Shown here in pieces: positions 1-9,933 of a DNA stretch of 54,131 bases. The notes beneath the pieces were generated by a model. That model did not search any database. It worked only from the letters and a program-made list of their open reading frames with translations, and had not been told where the DNA came from. Position numbers and translations under genes: made by a program. Positions within the stretch are counted from its first letter, which is position 1, and the number at the start of each line of letters is the position of its first letter. Source of the stretch: Gemmatimonadota bacterium (GTDB lineage Bacteria; JAAXHH01); NCBI GenBank assembly GCA_026706345.1, contig JAPOYX010000198.1:125575-179705 (forward strand), written 5' to 3'.

Positions 1-1
1 G

Positions 2-901
2 GTGGGGAAGGGCGCGATGATCCCCTTCGACGAACCCGTCTCGGCAGGCATCCCCCAATGCGTGCTGGACACCATCGAAGTCATCCCGGCGGATCTCGAC
101 CGGGTCGCCGGCCTGCTGGAAAAAGACCGGGACATTGCCGCGGTCATGCTGGAGCCCTCCGGCGCCTCCTGGGGCACGGAACCCCTGACGGTGGCGTTCA
201 ACGAAGGGCTTCGAGCGTTGACGGAAACCCATGGCGTACTCCTGGTCTACGATGAAGTCATTACCGGTTTCCGCTACGCCCCCGGGGGCTACCAGGAGTA
301 CTCGGGGATCACGCCGGACATGAGTTTCCACGGCAAGATCGTGGCCGGCGGCATGCCGGGCGGCGTGGTCGCGGGCCGTGCCGACATCATGGAAGTCTTC
401 GACTACACCGGGGACGCGCAACGGGACCGGTACGAACGGGTGCATCACCTGGGGACTTTCAACGCCAACCCGGTCTCCACCGCGGCCGGGATCGCCACCC
501 TGAAACGAGTAGCCACCGATCTTCCCCACGAACGGGCAAACCAGCTGGCCGACCGCCTTCGTCAGGGCATGGATGACATCCTCCGCGAGGAACGCGTGGC
601 GGGTTACGTCTACGGGGACGTGTCCATCTTCCACGTATACCTGGAGGCCTTCCCCGGAAGCGGCGCCTCCGACCGCGATCAACTGATTACCCGTGACGTG
701 AACGTCCTGAAGGGGATCCCGGCTCCGCTCGTCGCCGCCTTCCAGAAGATGCTGCTCGCCCGGGGCATCGACCTGGTCTCCTACACGGGCGGGGTCACGT
801 CCTCCGCCCATACCGACGAGGATATCGCCTTGACCCTCGATGCTTTCGGAGAAGTCATACGCGCCCTGGCGCGGGAGCACATGATCGCGACGCTGAAGTG
901 A
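2..901 (+). CDS. Class-III aminotransferase, glutamate-1-semialdehyde aminomutase-like (5' partial)
   Basis: The reading frame is open from the first bases of the window, so the N-terminal part lies outside it. The visible 299 residues are the C-terminal two thirds of a fold-type I, class-III PLP enzyme. The PLP-binding aspartate lies in LLVYDEVITGFR (about residues 79-90). The catalytic lysine is the one in FHGKIVAGGMPGG, and the HHLGTFNANPVS stretch is the usual phosphate-contacting segment. The arrangement resembles glutamate-1-semialdehyde 2,1-aminomutase and its relatives. No other tetrapyrrole gene is visible nearby, so a catabolic aminotransferase is equally possible. The next gene starts 89 bases downstream on the same strand. 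Confidence 0.85.
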   Translation: MGKGAMIPFDEPVSAGIPQCVLDTIEVIPADLDRVAGLLEKDRDIAAVMLEPSGASWGTEPLTVAFNEGLRALTETHGVLLVYDEVITGFRYAPGGYQEYSGITPDMSFHGKIVAGGMPGGVVAGRADIMEVFDYTGDAQRDRYERVHHLGTFNANPVSTAAGIATLKRVATDLPHERANQLADRLRQGMDDILREERVAGYVYGDVSIFHVYLEAFPGSGASDRDQLITRDVNVLKGIPAPLVAAFQKMLLARGIDLVSYTGGVTSSAHTDEDIALTLDAFGEVIRALAREHMIATLK

Positions 902-990
902 AGACACGCCGGACTGAGAACGTATCGCGCGACGCGGACGCGACGCAAACCGAACGACAACCTGATTTGAAGTAGGGAGAGCAAAGATCC

Positions 991-2082
991 ATGAAATTGA
1001 CCCTGACCTCGCCACGATCCAGAGCAGCCCAACTGGCCTCCATCCCGGCGCCCGGGGACTGTAACGCGCCGATCCTCCGCCTTTCCTCCCGAGAGGGCGC
1101 AATCCTTCTGGCCGAGCGGGACCCCCTGTCGCCGTTATATCATGCCATCCTGCCTGCCATGGAAGCGGGTGAGGAAGGGACCTGGGAAGCTGCCGAGATA
1201 GACGATGCGGAGACCGCCTGCGGGATAGGCTACGAACGCCGGGAAGACCAGGTGGAGGTGTCGCTGGAAGGAGCACCGTTCATGACCTTCCACCACGGCG
1301 CCGGCTACCCCAAGCCCTTCATCAATCCCATCCTGACACCCGGCGGGGTCAACATGCTCAGGGAGCCTATGCCGGCTTACAGCGACGGAGAGCATCCCTG
1401 GCAGCGGGGACTTACCCTCATGCAGGGCGCCATCAACGGGGTGGACTGCTGGGGGGAGTTTGACCGGCCCGGGTTCGGGCGGACCGTCCAGGACGAGATG
1501 TCCATCCGGCAAGGTCCCCTTTCGCTCACCATCGCCACGGGCAACACGTGGTACGAAGGAGACCGGCCCCTCATGTCCGACCGCCGGTGGTACCGCCTGT
1601 TCGACACCGGCCGCAACGCCGTTGTGCTGGACGTCCTCTTTACCCTGATCGCCGATCACGGCCCCGTTACGATCGGCTCCACGAAGGAAGGCGGATTCCT
1701 GAGCATCCGCGTCAACCCCTCCATGAACGCCTCGGGCGACGGCAAAATGCGCAACGCCTACGGCGCGGGCGATGAGACCGGGTGCTGGTCCCGGCGGGCC
1801 CACTGGATGGACTACTGTGGTCCGGTCGGTAATGAAACCGCCGGGTTCGCCGTGTTCGACCACCCGGACAATCTGCGATACCCCACGGCCTGGCACGTGC
1901 GGGGGTACGGACTGTTCGCCGCGAACTGCTGGATGGTCTGGGACGACTGCCACTGCGCCGCAGACACAGAAACCACATTCCGGTGGCGCGTCGTCATACA
2001 CGAGGGCGATACGCGGGAGGCGGCCATAGCGGACCGCTTCCTGGATTACGTGGACGGACCGAGGGCGAACTGGGATTATTGA
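991..2082 (+). CDS. PmoA-like family protein (DUF6807-type)
   Basis: A 363-residue soluble protein without a signal peptide. The central segment with YPKPFINPILTPGG, followed by a short loop and HPWQRGLTLM, is characteristic of the PmoA-like family (PF14100). That family is named for a methane-monooxygenase association but is widespread as a probable carbohydrate-active beta-sandwich in Planctomycetes- and Latescibacteria-type genomes. The histidine, tryptophan and aspartate residues in the C-terminal half (RRAHWMDYCGPV, FAVFDHPDN) are typical of the family. The ATG is preceded by GGGAGAGCAAAG. It follows the aminotransferase in the same orientation and may share its transcript. The molecular function is not known. 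Confidence 0.72.
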   Translation: MKLTLTSPRSRAAQLASIPAPGDCNAPILRLSSREGAILLAERDPLSPLYHAILPAMEAGEEGTWEAAEIDDAETACGIGYERREDQVEVSLEGAPFMTFHHGAGYPKPFINPILTPGGVNMLREPMPAYSDGEHPWQRGLTLMQGAINGVDCWGEFDRPGFGRTVQDEMSIRQGPLSLTIATGNTWYEGDRPLMSDRRWYRLFDTGRNAVVLDVLFTLIADHGPVTIGSTKEGGFLSIRVNPSMNASGDGKMRNAYGAGDETGCWSRRAHWMDYCGPVGNETAGFAVFDHPDNLRYPTAWHVRGYGLFAANCWMVWDDCHCAADTETTFRWRVVIHEGDTREAAIADRFLDYVDGPRANWDY

Positions 2083-2179
2083 AAAACCCTCATTGTTCGA
2101 GAAAATCACAAGTACGTCGACTAACGGTGAGAGTGGGCACGTTCGGGGCCTGGAAGAATATCTCTCATAGGAGGCGTAT

Positions 2180-2632
2180 ATGTCGACCAACGAAGATCTG
2201 GCCAAGAGGTCCGATGTCCTTGAGAAAAACCTGACCGACAGGTTTGAGGTCTTAGAGAAAAATCTGGCCAAGGGGTTCGATGTCCTTGAGAAAAACCTGA
2301 CCGACAGGTTCGGTGTCTTGGAGAAAAACCTGACCAAGAGGTTGAATGTGTCTGAGGAAGGTATGATCAACAGATTCAATGTCTTTGGAAGGGAAGTTAC
2401 TCGAAAGATCAGCGCACTGCACGGGTGCGTGGACCGGCGGTTTGATACCGTAGACCAACGGTTCGAGGCTGTTGACCAGCGATTTGAGGTTGTAGACCGG
2501 CGGCTCGATGTCATAGAACAGCGGCTCGGCACCGTAGACCGGCGGCTCGACGCCGTGGAACAGCGATTGGATCGGATAGAAACCGACGTGGTGGAGATCA
2601 AGGATATACTGATCAGAAGACTGGGAAAGTAG
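2180..2632 (+). CDS. Coiled-coil protein built of 11-residue then 7-residue repeats
   Basis: A 150-residue protein with a clear AGGAGG ribosome-binding site. Residues 7-83 are seven consecutive 11-residue units of the type LTDRFEVLEKN. Residues 84-146 are nine consecutive 7-residue units of the type VDQRFEA. Only the first six and last four residues lie outside the repeats. Hendecads favour a straight or slightly right-handed coil and heptads a left-handed one, so the protein should be one long helix that changes handedness near residue 83. There is no signal peptide, membrane segment or known domain. It sits about 220 bases upstream of the MoxR/DUF58 pair on the same strand. Function unknown. 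Confidence 0.75.
   Translation: MSTNEDLAKRSDVLEKNLTDRFEVLEKNLAKGFDVLEKNLTDRFGVLEKNLTKRLNVSEEGMINRFNVFGREVTRKISALHGCVDRRFDTVDQRFEAVDQRFEVVDRRLDVIEQRLGTVDRRLDAVEQRLDRIETDVVEIKDILIRRLGK
2198..2617 (+). repeat. In-frame 33-bp tandem repeats followed by 21-bp tandem repeats
   Basis: Seven 33-base units (2198-2428), best conserved in the first four, are followed without interruption by nine 21-base units (2429-2617). All are in frame and match the 11- and 7-residue protein repeats. Near-identical copies such as gagaaaaacctgaccgac recur, which suggests recent slippage or duplication. Confidence 0.8.
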
Positions 2633-2686
2633 CCTTCCAGAAGATCAAAAAGCGATAGAGGAGATCTCACCTTCCGTTTAAACTCC

Positions 2687-2716
2687 TTGATAGCCTTTCC
2701 AATCATCCTGTATCTT
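2687..2716 (+). promoter_or_regulatory. Candidate sigma-70 promoter for the MoxR/DUF58 pair
   Basis: TTGATA and TATCTT hexamers are separated by 18 bases, about 140 bases before the moxR start. They fall in the gap between the coiled-coil gene and the ATPase. This is a sequence match only. Confidence 0.3.
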
Positions 2717-2855
2717 GTCAGGCCGTATCTTGCCGGCATTGACGCGCTGACGGGGCCGGAACTCCGAAGGCCACAGGATCGCACCAAGTATCAGGTATCG
2801 GGTACCGGCGTTGCGCGGCAGCGAAAACGGATTCTCATCTTCGCAGGAAGTGCAA

Positions 2856-3863
<1,008 letters not shown>

Positions 3864-3888
3864 CCTTCCTCACGCGTTGCGGCAATCC

Positions 3889-4788
3889 ATGAACACGCCC
3901 GACTATCGCAAGTACCTCGATCCGATGACCGTGTCCCGGCTCGCCCGGCTGGACCTCAAGGCGCGGCTGGTCGTGGAAGGGTTCATCGCCGGACTGCACA
4001 GCAGTCCCTACCATGGGTTCAGCGTCGAGTACGCGGAACACCGGCAATACATGCCCGGCGATCCCATCAAGCATATCGACTGGAAGGTCTTCGCCAAATC
4101 CGACCGGTTCTACATCAAGGAATACGAAGAAGAGACCAATCTGAAGTCCTATATCTTCCTGGACGTCAGCGCGTCGATGGAATACGCGTCCAACGGCATA
4201 AGCAAGCTGGAATACGGCAGGTACCTGGCGGCCGCCCTCACCTACCTCATGCTGAGCCAGCAGGACTCCGTCGGCCTGGTGCTGTACGACGAGCGCATAC
4301 GGCAATACGTTCCCCCGCGGTCGATCCGCAACCACCTGCACGCCATTCTACAGCGGCTGCACGCCGCGGAACCCGGGTCCGGAACGCGAAGCCGGGCGAC
4401 GTTTCACTCGCTGGCGGAGCGGATTAAGCGTCGCGGGCTGATCATTATTATTTCCGACCTGTTCGACGACCCGGGAGACATCGTCGACAGCATCCGGCAT
4501 TTCCGCCATCGAAAACATGAAGTGATCGTATTTCGCCTGCTCGATCCCGCCGAGAAGGACTTTTCCTTTCGGCACCCCGCCCGTTTCCGCGACATGGAGA
4601 CCGGGGAGGAGGTATACACCCACCCGCACGTTATCCGTGAAGCCTACCTGGGCGACCTGAAGGAACAGGACGCGTTGTATACCCGCGTCTGCCGGGAGAA
4701 CGCGGCGGACTACCTCAGCCTGGACACCGGCACGCCCTTCGATCTCGCACTCTTGACCTTCCTCGCCAAACGCGCCCACCTGGGTTGA
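3889..4788 (+). CDS. DUF58 / von Willebrand A-like domain protein
   Basis: A 299-residue DUF58 protein. The signature HRQYMPGDPIKHIDWKVF lies near residues 51-68 and is followed by the vWA-type metal site DVSASM (DxSxS). Such proteins partner MoxR ATPases and probably bind a divalent metal. The track frame opens at a TTG at 3877, but the ATG at 3889 is the better start. There is no signal peptide or membrane helix, so the protein appears cytosolic. It lies 25 bases after the MoxR gene and is almost certainly co-transcribed. It is convergent with the ABC ATPase gene that follows. Confidence 0.88.
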   Translation: MNTPDYRKYLDPMTVSRLARLDLKARLVVEGFIAGLHSSPYHGFSVEYAEHRQYMPGDPIKHIDWKVFAKSDRFYIKEYEEETNLKSYIFLDVSASMEYASNGISKLEYGRYLAAALTYLMLSQQDSVGLVLYDERIRQYVPPRSIRNHLHAILQRLHAAEPGSGTRSRATFHSLAERIKRRGLIIIISDLFDDPGDIVDSIRHFRHRKHEVIVFRLLDPAEKDFSFRHPARFRDMETGEEVYTHPHVIREAYLGDLKEQDALYTRVCRENAADYLSLDTGTPFDLALLTFLAKRAHLG

Positions 4789-4899
4789 CGCTCGGCTCCT
4801 CAACCGGTCACAGAGATCCGGGCCGTTGGAAAGAAATGTTCCGGAGCAAAGACAGGCAGGAGGACAGGCGTGAACGGGGCGGCATGCGGCACCCGGCTG

Positions 4900-6000
4900 T
4901 CAAACGATCGCCGCCTCGTCGTCCCTGGAGAAGAAGTGGGCCTTGGCCATGTTCACGAGGAGCGGCATTTCCGTATTTAAACCGGGATCCACGAAGGCGT
5001 CCACCCTGGCGATGAACGGATACCGGCCGGTGGTCATGTACAGGAAGGTCTCGCTTCCCATGGGTTCCACCACCTCGACGGTCGCCGTGATCTGACGGGC
5101 TTCTTTCCAGTCCTTGTTCGCATCCACGGAAGTGATGTCCTCCGGCCGGATGCCGAACGTGACTTCCTTGTCCCGCCAGGGTGCCAGGGCTTCCCGCATA
5201 CCGTCCGGTATCGGCAACCGGAGGCTGCCTTCGTCGAACTCCGCATGCCCGTTGTCGAATACGACCCGGCCTTCCAGGAAGTTCATGCCCGGACTGCCGA
5301 TGAAACCCGCGACGAACCGGTTCGCCGGATTCTCGTAAAGCTCGAGGGGCGCGGCGACCTGCTGCACCTCGCCGTCTTTCATCACGGCGATCCGGTCGCC
5401 CATGGTCATGGCTTCGACCTGGTCATGGGTGACGTAGACGATGGTCGCTTCCAGGCTGTTGTGCAGCTTGCTGATCTCCGTCCGCATCTGCACGCGCAGC
5501 TTGGCGTCCAGGTTGGAAAGGGGTTCGTCGAAGAGAAACACCTTGGGCTTGCGTACGATGGCGCGGCCCACCGCCACGCGCTGTCGTTCGCCGCCCGAGA
5601 GCGCCTTCGGCTTGCGCGCGAGAAGATGGCCGATGCCCAGGATGCCGGCGGTCTCGTTGACCCGCGCCTCGATCTCGGAGCGGGGGTACTTGCGCAGCTT
5701 CAGCCCGAAGGCCATGTTCTCGTATACCGTCATGTGGGGATACAGCGCGTAGTTCTGGAATACCATGGCGATGTCCCGGTCCTTCGGCGGGACGTCGTTC
5801 ACGCGCTTCCCGTCGATGTGGATTTCGCCGGAAGTCACCTCTTCCAGGCCGGCGATCATGCGCAGCGTGGTGGACTTGCCGCACCCTGAGGGTCCTACGA
5901 GCACGACGAACTCGCGGTCCCTGATTTCCAGGTTGACGTTTCGGACCACCGTATTCTTGTCGAACCGCTTCTCGACGTCCTTCAGGACCACGTCCGCCAT
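4900..6000 (-). CDS. ABC transporter ATP-binding protein, MalK/UgpC type
   Basis: A 366-residue ATPase of the carbohydrate-uptake family. Walker A is GPSGCGKS (36-43), the Q-loop Q is at 82, the signature LSGGE is at 134-138, Walker B ends in DE at 158-159 and the H-loop histidine is at 192. The C-terminal third is the TOBE/MalK regulatory extension (GMNFLEG, FGIRPEDI). The start at 6000 is supported by GGAGGAATAACCGC directly upstream; the longer frame adds 25 unconserved residues. No permease or binding protein is encoded beside it. It may be a shared ATPase serving several sugar transporters, as MsmK-like proteins do. Confidence 0.92.
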   Translation of the reverse strand: MADVVLKDVEKRFDKNTVVRNVNLEIRDREFVVLVGPSGCGKSTTLRMIAGLEEVTSGEIHIDGKRVNDVPPKDRDIAMVFQNYALYPHMTVYENMAFGLKLRKYPRSEIEARVNETAGILGIGHLLARKPKALSGGERQRVAVGRAIVRKPKVFLFDEPLSNLDAKLRVQMRTEISKLHNSLEATIVYVTHDQVEAMTMGDRIAVMKDGEVQQVAAPLELYENPANRFVAGFIGSPGMNFLEGRVVFDNGHAEFDEGSLRLPIPDGMREALAPWRDKEVTFGIRPEDITSVDANKDWKEARQITATVEVVEPMGSETFLYMTTGRYPFIARVDAFVDPGLNTEMPLLVNMAKAHFFSRDDEAAIV

Positions 6001-6046
6001 GCGGTTATTCCTCCGGGAAGCTGCAGGTTGCCTGTGAGACTCCCGT

Positions 6047-6075
6047 ATTTTGCGGCATGGGGCCGGTTTTGTCAA
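6047..6075 (-). promoter_or_regulatory. Candidate sigma-70 promoter of the ABC ATPase gene
   Basis: On the minus strand TTGACA is followed after 17 bases by CAAAAT. The implied start site gives a leader of about 40 bases ahead of the gene at 6000. The -35 matches consensus fully and the -10 in four of six positions. Confidence 0.45.
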
Positions 6076-6329
6076 TACAATATACCTGACTGACCGGGGT
6101 GCCTCTATCCCGCCGGATCGGCGTGCCTCAGATAGTCGCCCAGACGCACTCAGGCGCAGTCGTCCAAGCGCGGCCTCGGCCTGCTTTTCTGACGCAATAT
6201 CATCGCGGTTTTGGTTGACTTCGACCCGCGTATTCGTTAACTTGTCTGCTCGTTTTTGTTAAACATACCAGATGCCCACCGCACCGGGTATATGCCCAGA
6301 TCAACCAGACTGCCGGGAGGATTCATACC
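6076..6329. other. Divergent intergenic region between the ABC ATPase and the cyclodeaminase homologue
   Basis: No gene or RNA is recognised here. A plus-strand TTGACT at 6215-6220 is the only -35-like element and lacks a convincing -10. GGGAGGATTCATACC just before 6330 is the ribosome-binding site of the next gene. Confidence 0.4.
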
Positions 6330-7277
6330 ATGCCACTCATCGTCGAACTGGACCGCATCAAGGAAGCCGTTGCCGGCATTGACGTCATTCAGGACATCGA
6401 AGACGGTTTCGTGGCCTATTCGCAGGGGAAGGTGCAGGTTCCTCCCGTCGGCGAAATGCACTTCGAGGATCCCCCGGGGAACGTCCACATAAAGTACGGC
6501 GCCATCAACGAAGACGACTATTACGTCATCAAACTGGCCTCCGGATTCAGCGATAATCCGAACGTCGGCCTCCCGCGCGTCCAGGGCATGATGCTGATCT
6601 TCAACCAGAAAACGGGACAGCCGGTGGCGTTCCTGCTCGACCAGGGCTACCTCACCAACGTGCGCACGGCGGCCATGGGGCCCGTCGTGGCCAAGGTGCT
6701 CGCGCCGAAAAGTGTGAGCCGCATCGGTGTATTCGGCACAGGGCTGCAGGCGCGCATGCAGGTCGAGTATCTCAAGGGCGTCGTCGACTGTACCGACGTG
6801 ATCGCCTGGGGCCGTTCCGCCGAGAGCAAGGCGTCCTACAAGCAAGAAATGGAAGCCCAGGGATATACCGTCGAGATAACGGACGACGCCGGCGCGGTGG
6901 CGGCGACAAGCAATCTCATCATCATGTCCACCCCGTCCCTGTCGCCGCTGCTGACCGCCGGCCAGGTCCGACCCGGCACCCATATCACGGCCATGGGATC
7001 CGACACGCCGGACAAGATCGAACTCGATCCCGGCGTACTCGTAAAAGCCGACGTGGTCGTGGCGGACAGCATCCCCCAGTGCAGGTTGCGGGGAGAGATC
7101 GCGCAGGCGATGAAGGCAGGCGCCATTACCGAGGATAAGGTGGTCGAACTCGGGAACGTGATCCAGAATCCTTCCCTGGGCCGCACTTCCGACGACCAGA
7201 TCACGATCGCCGATTCGACGGGCGTCGCCGTGCAGGACATCCAGATATCCAAGGCCGTCTACCACGCCGTAAAGTAA
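6330..7277 (+). CDS. Ornithine cyclodeaminase / mu-crystallin family protein
   Basis: A 315-residue member of the ornithine cyclodeaminase/mu-crystallin family (PF02423). The Rossmann loop GVFGTGLQA is at 133-141, the active-site lysine is in VIKLASGF (around 68) and the substrate arginine is in NVRTAA (around 112). Family members use NAD(P) as cyclodeaminases, ketimine reductases or alanine/lysine dehydrogenases, and the exact substrate cannot be read from sequence. A strong GGGAGGA site precedes the start. Three PLP enzymes follow on the same strand, so it probably belongs to an amino-acid or imino-acid catabolic group. Confidence 0.88.
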   Translation: MPLIVELDRIKEAVAGIDVIQDIEDGFVAYSQGKVQVPPVGEMHFEDPPGNVHIKYGAINEDDYYVIKLASGFSDNPNVGLPRVQGMMLIFNQKTGQPVAFLLDQGYLTNVRTAAMGPVVAKVLAPKSVSRIGVFGTGLQARMQVEYLKGVVDCTDVIAWGRSAESKASYKQEMEAQGYTVEITDDAGAVAATSNLIIMSTPSLSPLLTAGQVRPGTHITAMGSDTPDKIELDPGVLVKADVVVADSIPQCRLRGEIAQAMKAGAITEDKVVELGNVIQNPSLGRTSDDQITIADSTGVAVQDIQISKAVYHAVK

Positions 7278-7423
7278 GGCGGCGAGCGCGGGTCGGCCTG
7301 GTCCGTCCCCATCATAAGCGGGCCGGACACGAAGAAACCCGGGCCGGCCAAGCCCGCCAAGCTGATCGGTATGACCGGCTGGCCGAGTTGACAGGCGGCG
7401 CATTAAAACCAAGGAGCAAGCAC

Positions 7424-8602
7424 ATGGCAGCGGCCTTCCAGACTTTCGAATTGGAACGGATCATGTCGGACTGGGAACAGGTCGTCGAGTACAATCTGTC
7501 CGAGAGCGGCGCGCACCCGGTTAAAGTAAGGGAACTGATAGAACACGATCCGGACGTCCTGGACCGCATGCTGGAGACCGAACTGGGCTACGGATACGCC
7601 AACGGGTCGCCGGAACTGCGGGAGGCCATCGCCCAGTACTACCCCGGCGCGACAGCGGATAACGTCCTGGTGACCATCGGGTGCATCGAGGCCAATTTCA
7701 TCACGTTCCAGACCCTGCTGGAAAGCGGCAATGAGGTGGCCGTCCAGGTGCCCTGCTACCTCCAGAGCTGGGGACTCGCGCACAACATGGGCGCCGTGCG
7801 CAGGACGTTCACCCTCGATCCCGACCGCGGGTGGGCGCTCGATACCGACAGCCTAGAAGCCGCGGTGACGGACCAGACGAAACTGATCTCCATCTGCAAC
7901 CCGAACAACCCCACGGGACAGATCCTGACGGAGTCCGAAATGGATGCCGTCGTCCGCGCGGCCGAACGCAGCGGCGCCTACCTGCTCGCGGACGAGATCT
8001 ACGCCGGGTCCGAACGAGAACGCGACGAGGTTTCGCCTTCCTTCTACGGACGGTACGACCGGGTTATCGCGGCGGGCAGCATGTCCAAGTCCTTTGGTAT
8101 GCCCGGCCTGCGGATCGGGTGGCTCGTGGGCCCCGAAGACCTTATCAGGGAGCTCTGGAAGCGGCACGAATACCTGACGCTGAGCACGGCCAAGCTGTCC
8201 AACCACTACCTCGCGCCGCTCGCCCTGCGCCCGGACGTGCGGAAGGCCATCTTCGACAGGACGCGGGGCTACATACGGCGCGGATGGGACAACTACCAGA
8301 CCTGGATCAGCGACAACGCGGACATCCTGAGTCTCGTGCCGCCCCAGGCGACCGCCGTGTCCTTCGTCCGGTATGATCTGAAGACGGATTCCGCGACGCT
8401 GGCGAACCGGCTGATCCAGGAGAAGTCGGTGCTCATCGGCCCCGGCGACTACTTCGGCGTCCCCAACCATCTCCGCATCAGTTACGGGCTGCCCGCGGAC
8501 TTCCTGAACGAGGGCCTGCGCCGCATCGCCGATCTGCTCCGCCAGGTAGCCGAGGAAGAGGCCGCGGGGTCGGAAAACGAGCGCGGCGCGGCCGCTGGCT
8601 GA
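7424..8602 (+). CDS. Class I/II aminotransferase
   Basis: A 392-residue fold-type I aminotransferase. NPNNPTG is at 159-165, the PLP-pyridine aspartate is D190 in LLADEIYAG, and the Schiff-base lysine is K222 in GSMSKSFGMPGLR. The start at 7424 has AAGGAG upstream; the longer frame begins at a TTG with no such site. The substrate cannot be assigned. It lies between the cyclodeaminase homologue and a class-V enzyme, with an 18-base gap to the latter, suggesting one transcript. A capreomycidine-synthase-like or aspartate-type activity are both possible. Confidence 0.88.
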   Translation: MAAAFQTFELERIMSDWEQVVEYNLSESGAHPVKVRELIEHDPDVLDRMLETELGYGYANGSPELREAIAQYYPGATADNVLVTIGCIEANFITFQTLLESGNEVAVQVPCYLQSWGLAHNMGAVRRTFTLDPDRGWALDTDSLEAAVTDQTKLISICNPNNPTGQILTESEMDAVVRAAERSGAYLLADEIYAGSERERDEVSPSFYGRYDRVIAAGSMSKSFGMPGLRIGWLVGPEDLIRELWKRHEYLTLSTAKLSNHYLAPLALRPDVRKAIFDRTRGYIRRGWDNYQTWISDNADILSLVPPQATAVSFVRYDLKTDSATLANRLIQEKSVLIGPGDYFGVPNHLRISYGLPADFLNEGLRRIADLLRQVAEEEAAGSENERGAAAG

Positions 8603-8620
8603 TCACGGGAAGGGCCTGCC

Positions 8621-9772
8621 ATGCCACCGTCCCTCGATCCGCTGGTGCCGGTAGATGAATTCCCCGTAGCGCACACCTGCACCTACATCAACGCGGCCAA
8701 CGTGACGCCCATGTACCGTCCAGCGGCCGCGGCGATCGCCGAATGGTACCGGGACGTTGCCGAGCACGGCAGCAACCACTTCGACGAAGAAGCCGAAGCC
8801 ACGGTCTTCGATGAACTCCACCGGCAGGCGGCCCGGCTCTTTAACGCGTCCCCGGCGGACATCGCCGCCGGTTCCAGCACCACGGAACTCCTGAGTTCCC
8901 TCGCCTGGGCGGTCATGCCCGGCGCGGAGACCAACGTCGTCAGCACCGACGTTTCCTTCCCCGCCTCGGTCTATCCCTGGAGACGCGTCGCCAACCACAC
9001 GGGCTGCGAGGTCCGGCTGGCACACGCCCGGGGCGACACCGTCGATCCCGACCGCGTCAGGGACCTCGTGGACGACAATACGGCGGTGGTGGCCCTGTCC
9101 CACGTGGAATTCCGCAGCGGCCAGCGCTGGGACCTCGCCGCCTTTGCGGAGATCGCGCACCGCCACGGCGCCCTGCTCGTCGTGGACGCCACGCAGTCGG
9201 CCGGCGCGGTGCCCATCGACGCGCCCGGCATGGGCGTGGACGCCGTGGCCACGGGGGCGTACAAGTGGCTGTGCGGGCCCTTCGGTATCGCGGTCATGTA
9301 CCTCGCGCCGCACCTCGCCACGAGCCTCGAACCCGGCCTGGTGGGCTTTCGGAGCCAGAAGGACATCTGGGACATCCGGACCGATCCGCCGGACTACCCG
9401 GAGGACGCGTCCCGGTTCGAGTTCAGCACCATGGCCTATGGGTTGTCCGGCGGGTTCGCGAAGTCGATCGAGTTTCTCGTGGACACGGGTATTGACCGGA
9501 TCTTCGCCCATAACCAGGTCCTGGCCGACCATCTGATCGACGGCCTGGCCGCGATCGGCGCCGAAGTCACTTCCCCCCGGGACGCCGCCGAACGATCGGC
9601 CATCGTCACCGCCCGCTTTCCGGGACGCCGGGTTGCCGACGTGGCGCAACACCTGAAGCAGGCCGGCGTCATGGTCGCCCTGCGCGGCGACGTGATCCGG
9701 TTCTCACCCCACCTGTATAACCGGATGAACGACGTAGAACGGGCACTCGAAGTAATATCCGGCATGCCCTGA
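8621..9772 (+). CDS. Class-V aminotransferase (cysteine desulfurase/isopenicillin-N epimerase-like)
   Basis: A 383-residue class-V PLP enzyme. The PLP aspartate is in VVDATQSAGAVP (D189) and the catalytic lysine is in TGAYKWLCGP (K215). GAYKWL is typical of epimerase-, kynureninase- and desulfurase-like proteins. There is no conserved C-terminal cysteine loop of the IscS type, so desulfurase activity is doubtful. It begins 18 bases after the class I/II aminotransferase, which suggests a common transcript. Substrate unknown. Confidence 0.85.
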   Translation: MPPSLDPLVPVDEFPVAHTCTYINAANVTPMYRPAAAAIAEWYRDVAEHGSNHFDEEAEATVFDELHRQAARLFNASPADIAAGSSTTELLSSLAWAVMPGAETNVVSTDVSFPASVYPWRRVANHTGCEVRLAHARGDTVDPDRVRDLVDDNTAVVALSHVEFRSGQRWDLAAFAEIAHRHGALLVVDATQSAGAVPIDAPGMGVDAVATGAYKWLCGPFGIAVMYLAPHLATSLEPGLVGFRSQKDIWDIRTDPPDYPEDASRFEFSTMAYGLSGGFAKSIEFLVDTGIDRIFAHNQVLADHLIDGLAAIGAEVTSPRDAAERSAIVTARFPGRRVADVAQHLKQAGVMVALRGDVIRFSPHLYNRMNDVERALEVISGMP

Positions 9773-9933
9773 TTCCTCCGCCAGGCCGGAGCGAGTGAAC
9801 CGCCCGACGTCGTCCTACCCGGCCTGTTCGACACGGCGGCCGGCGTGGGTACGTTCTGAAACCTCTCGGAGGCGTCCTTACAGGTCTATCCGACGCGGCG
9901 CAGAGCATACCGCCGGTTCGAAACGGAACAACC

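Noticed and set aside
1135-2787. 550-codon minus-strand open frame
   Set aside because: It lies opposite the PmoA-like and coiled-coil genes. Its serine/arginine-rich repeat text is the complement of the repeats and it has no family features.
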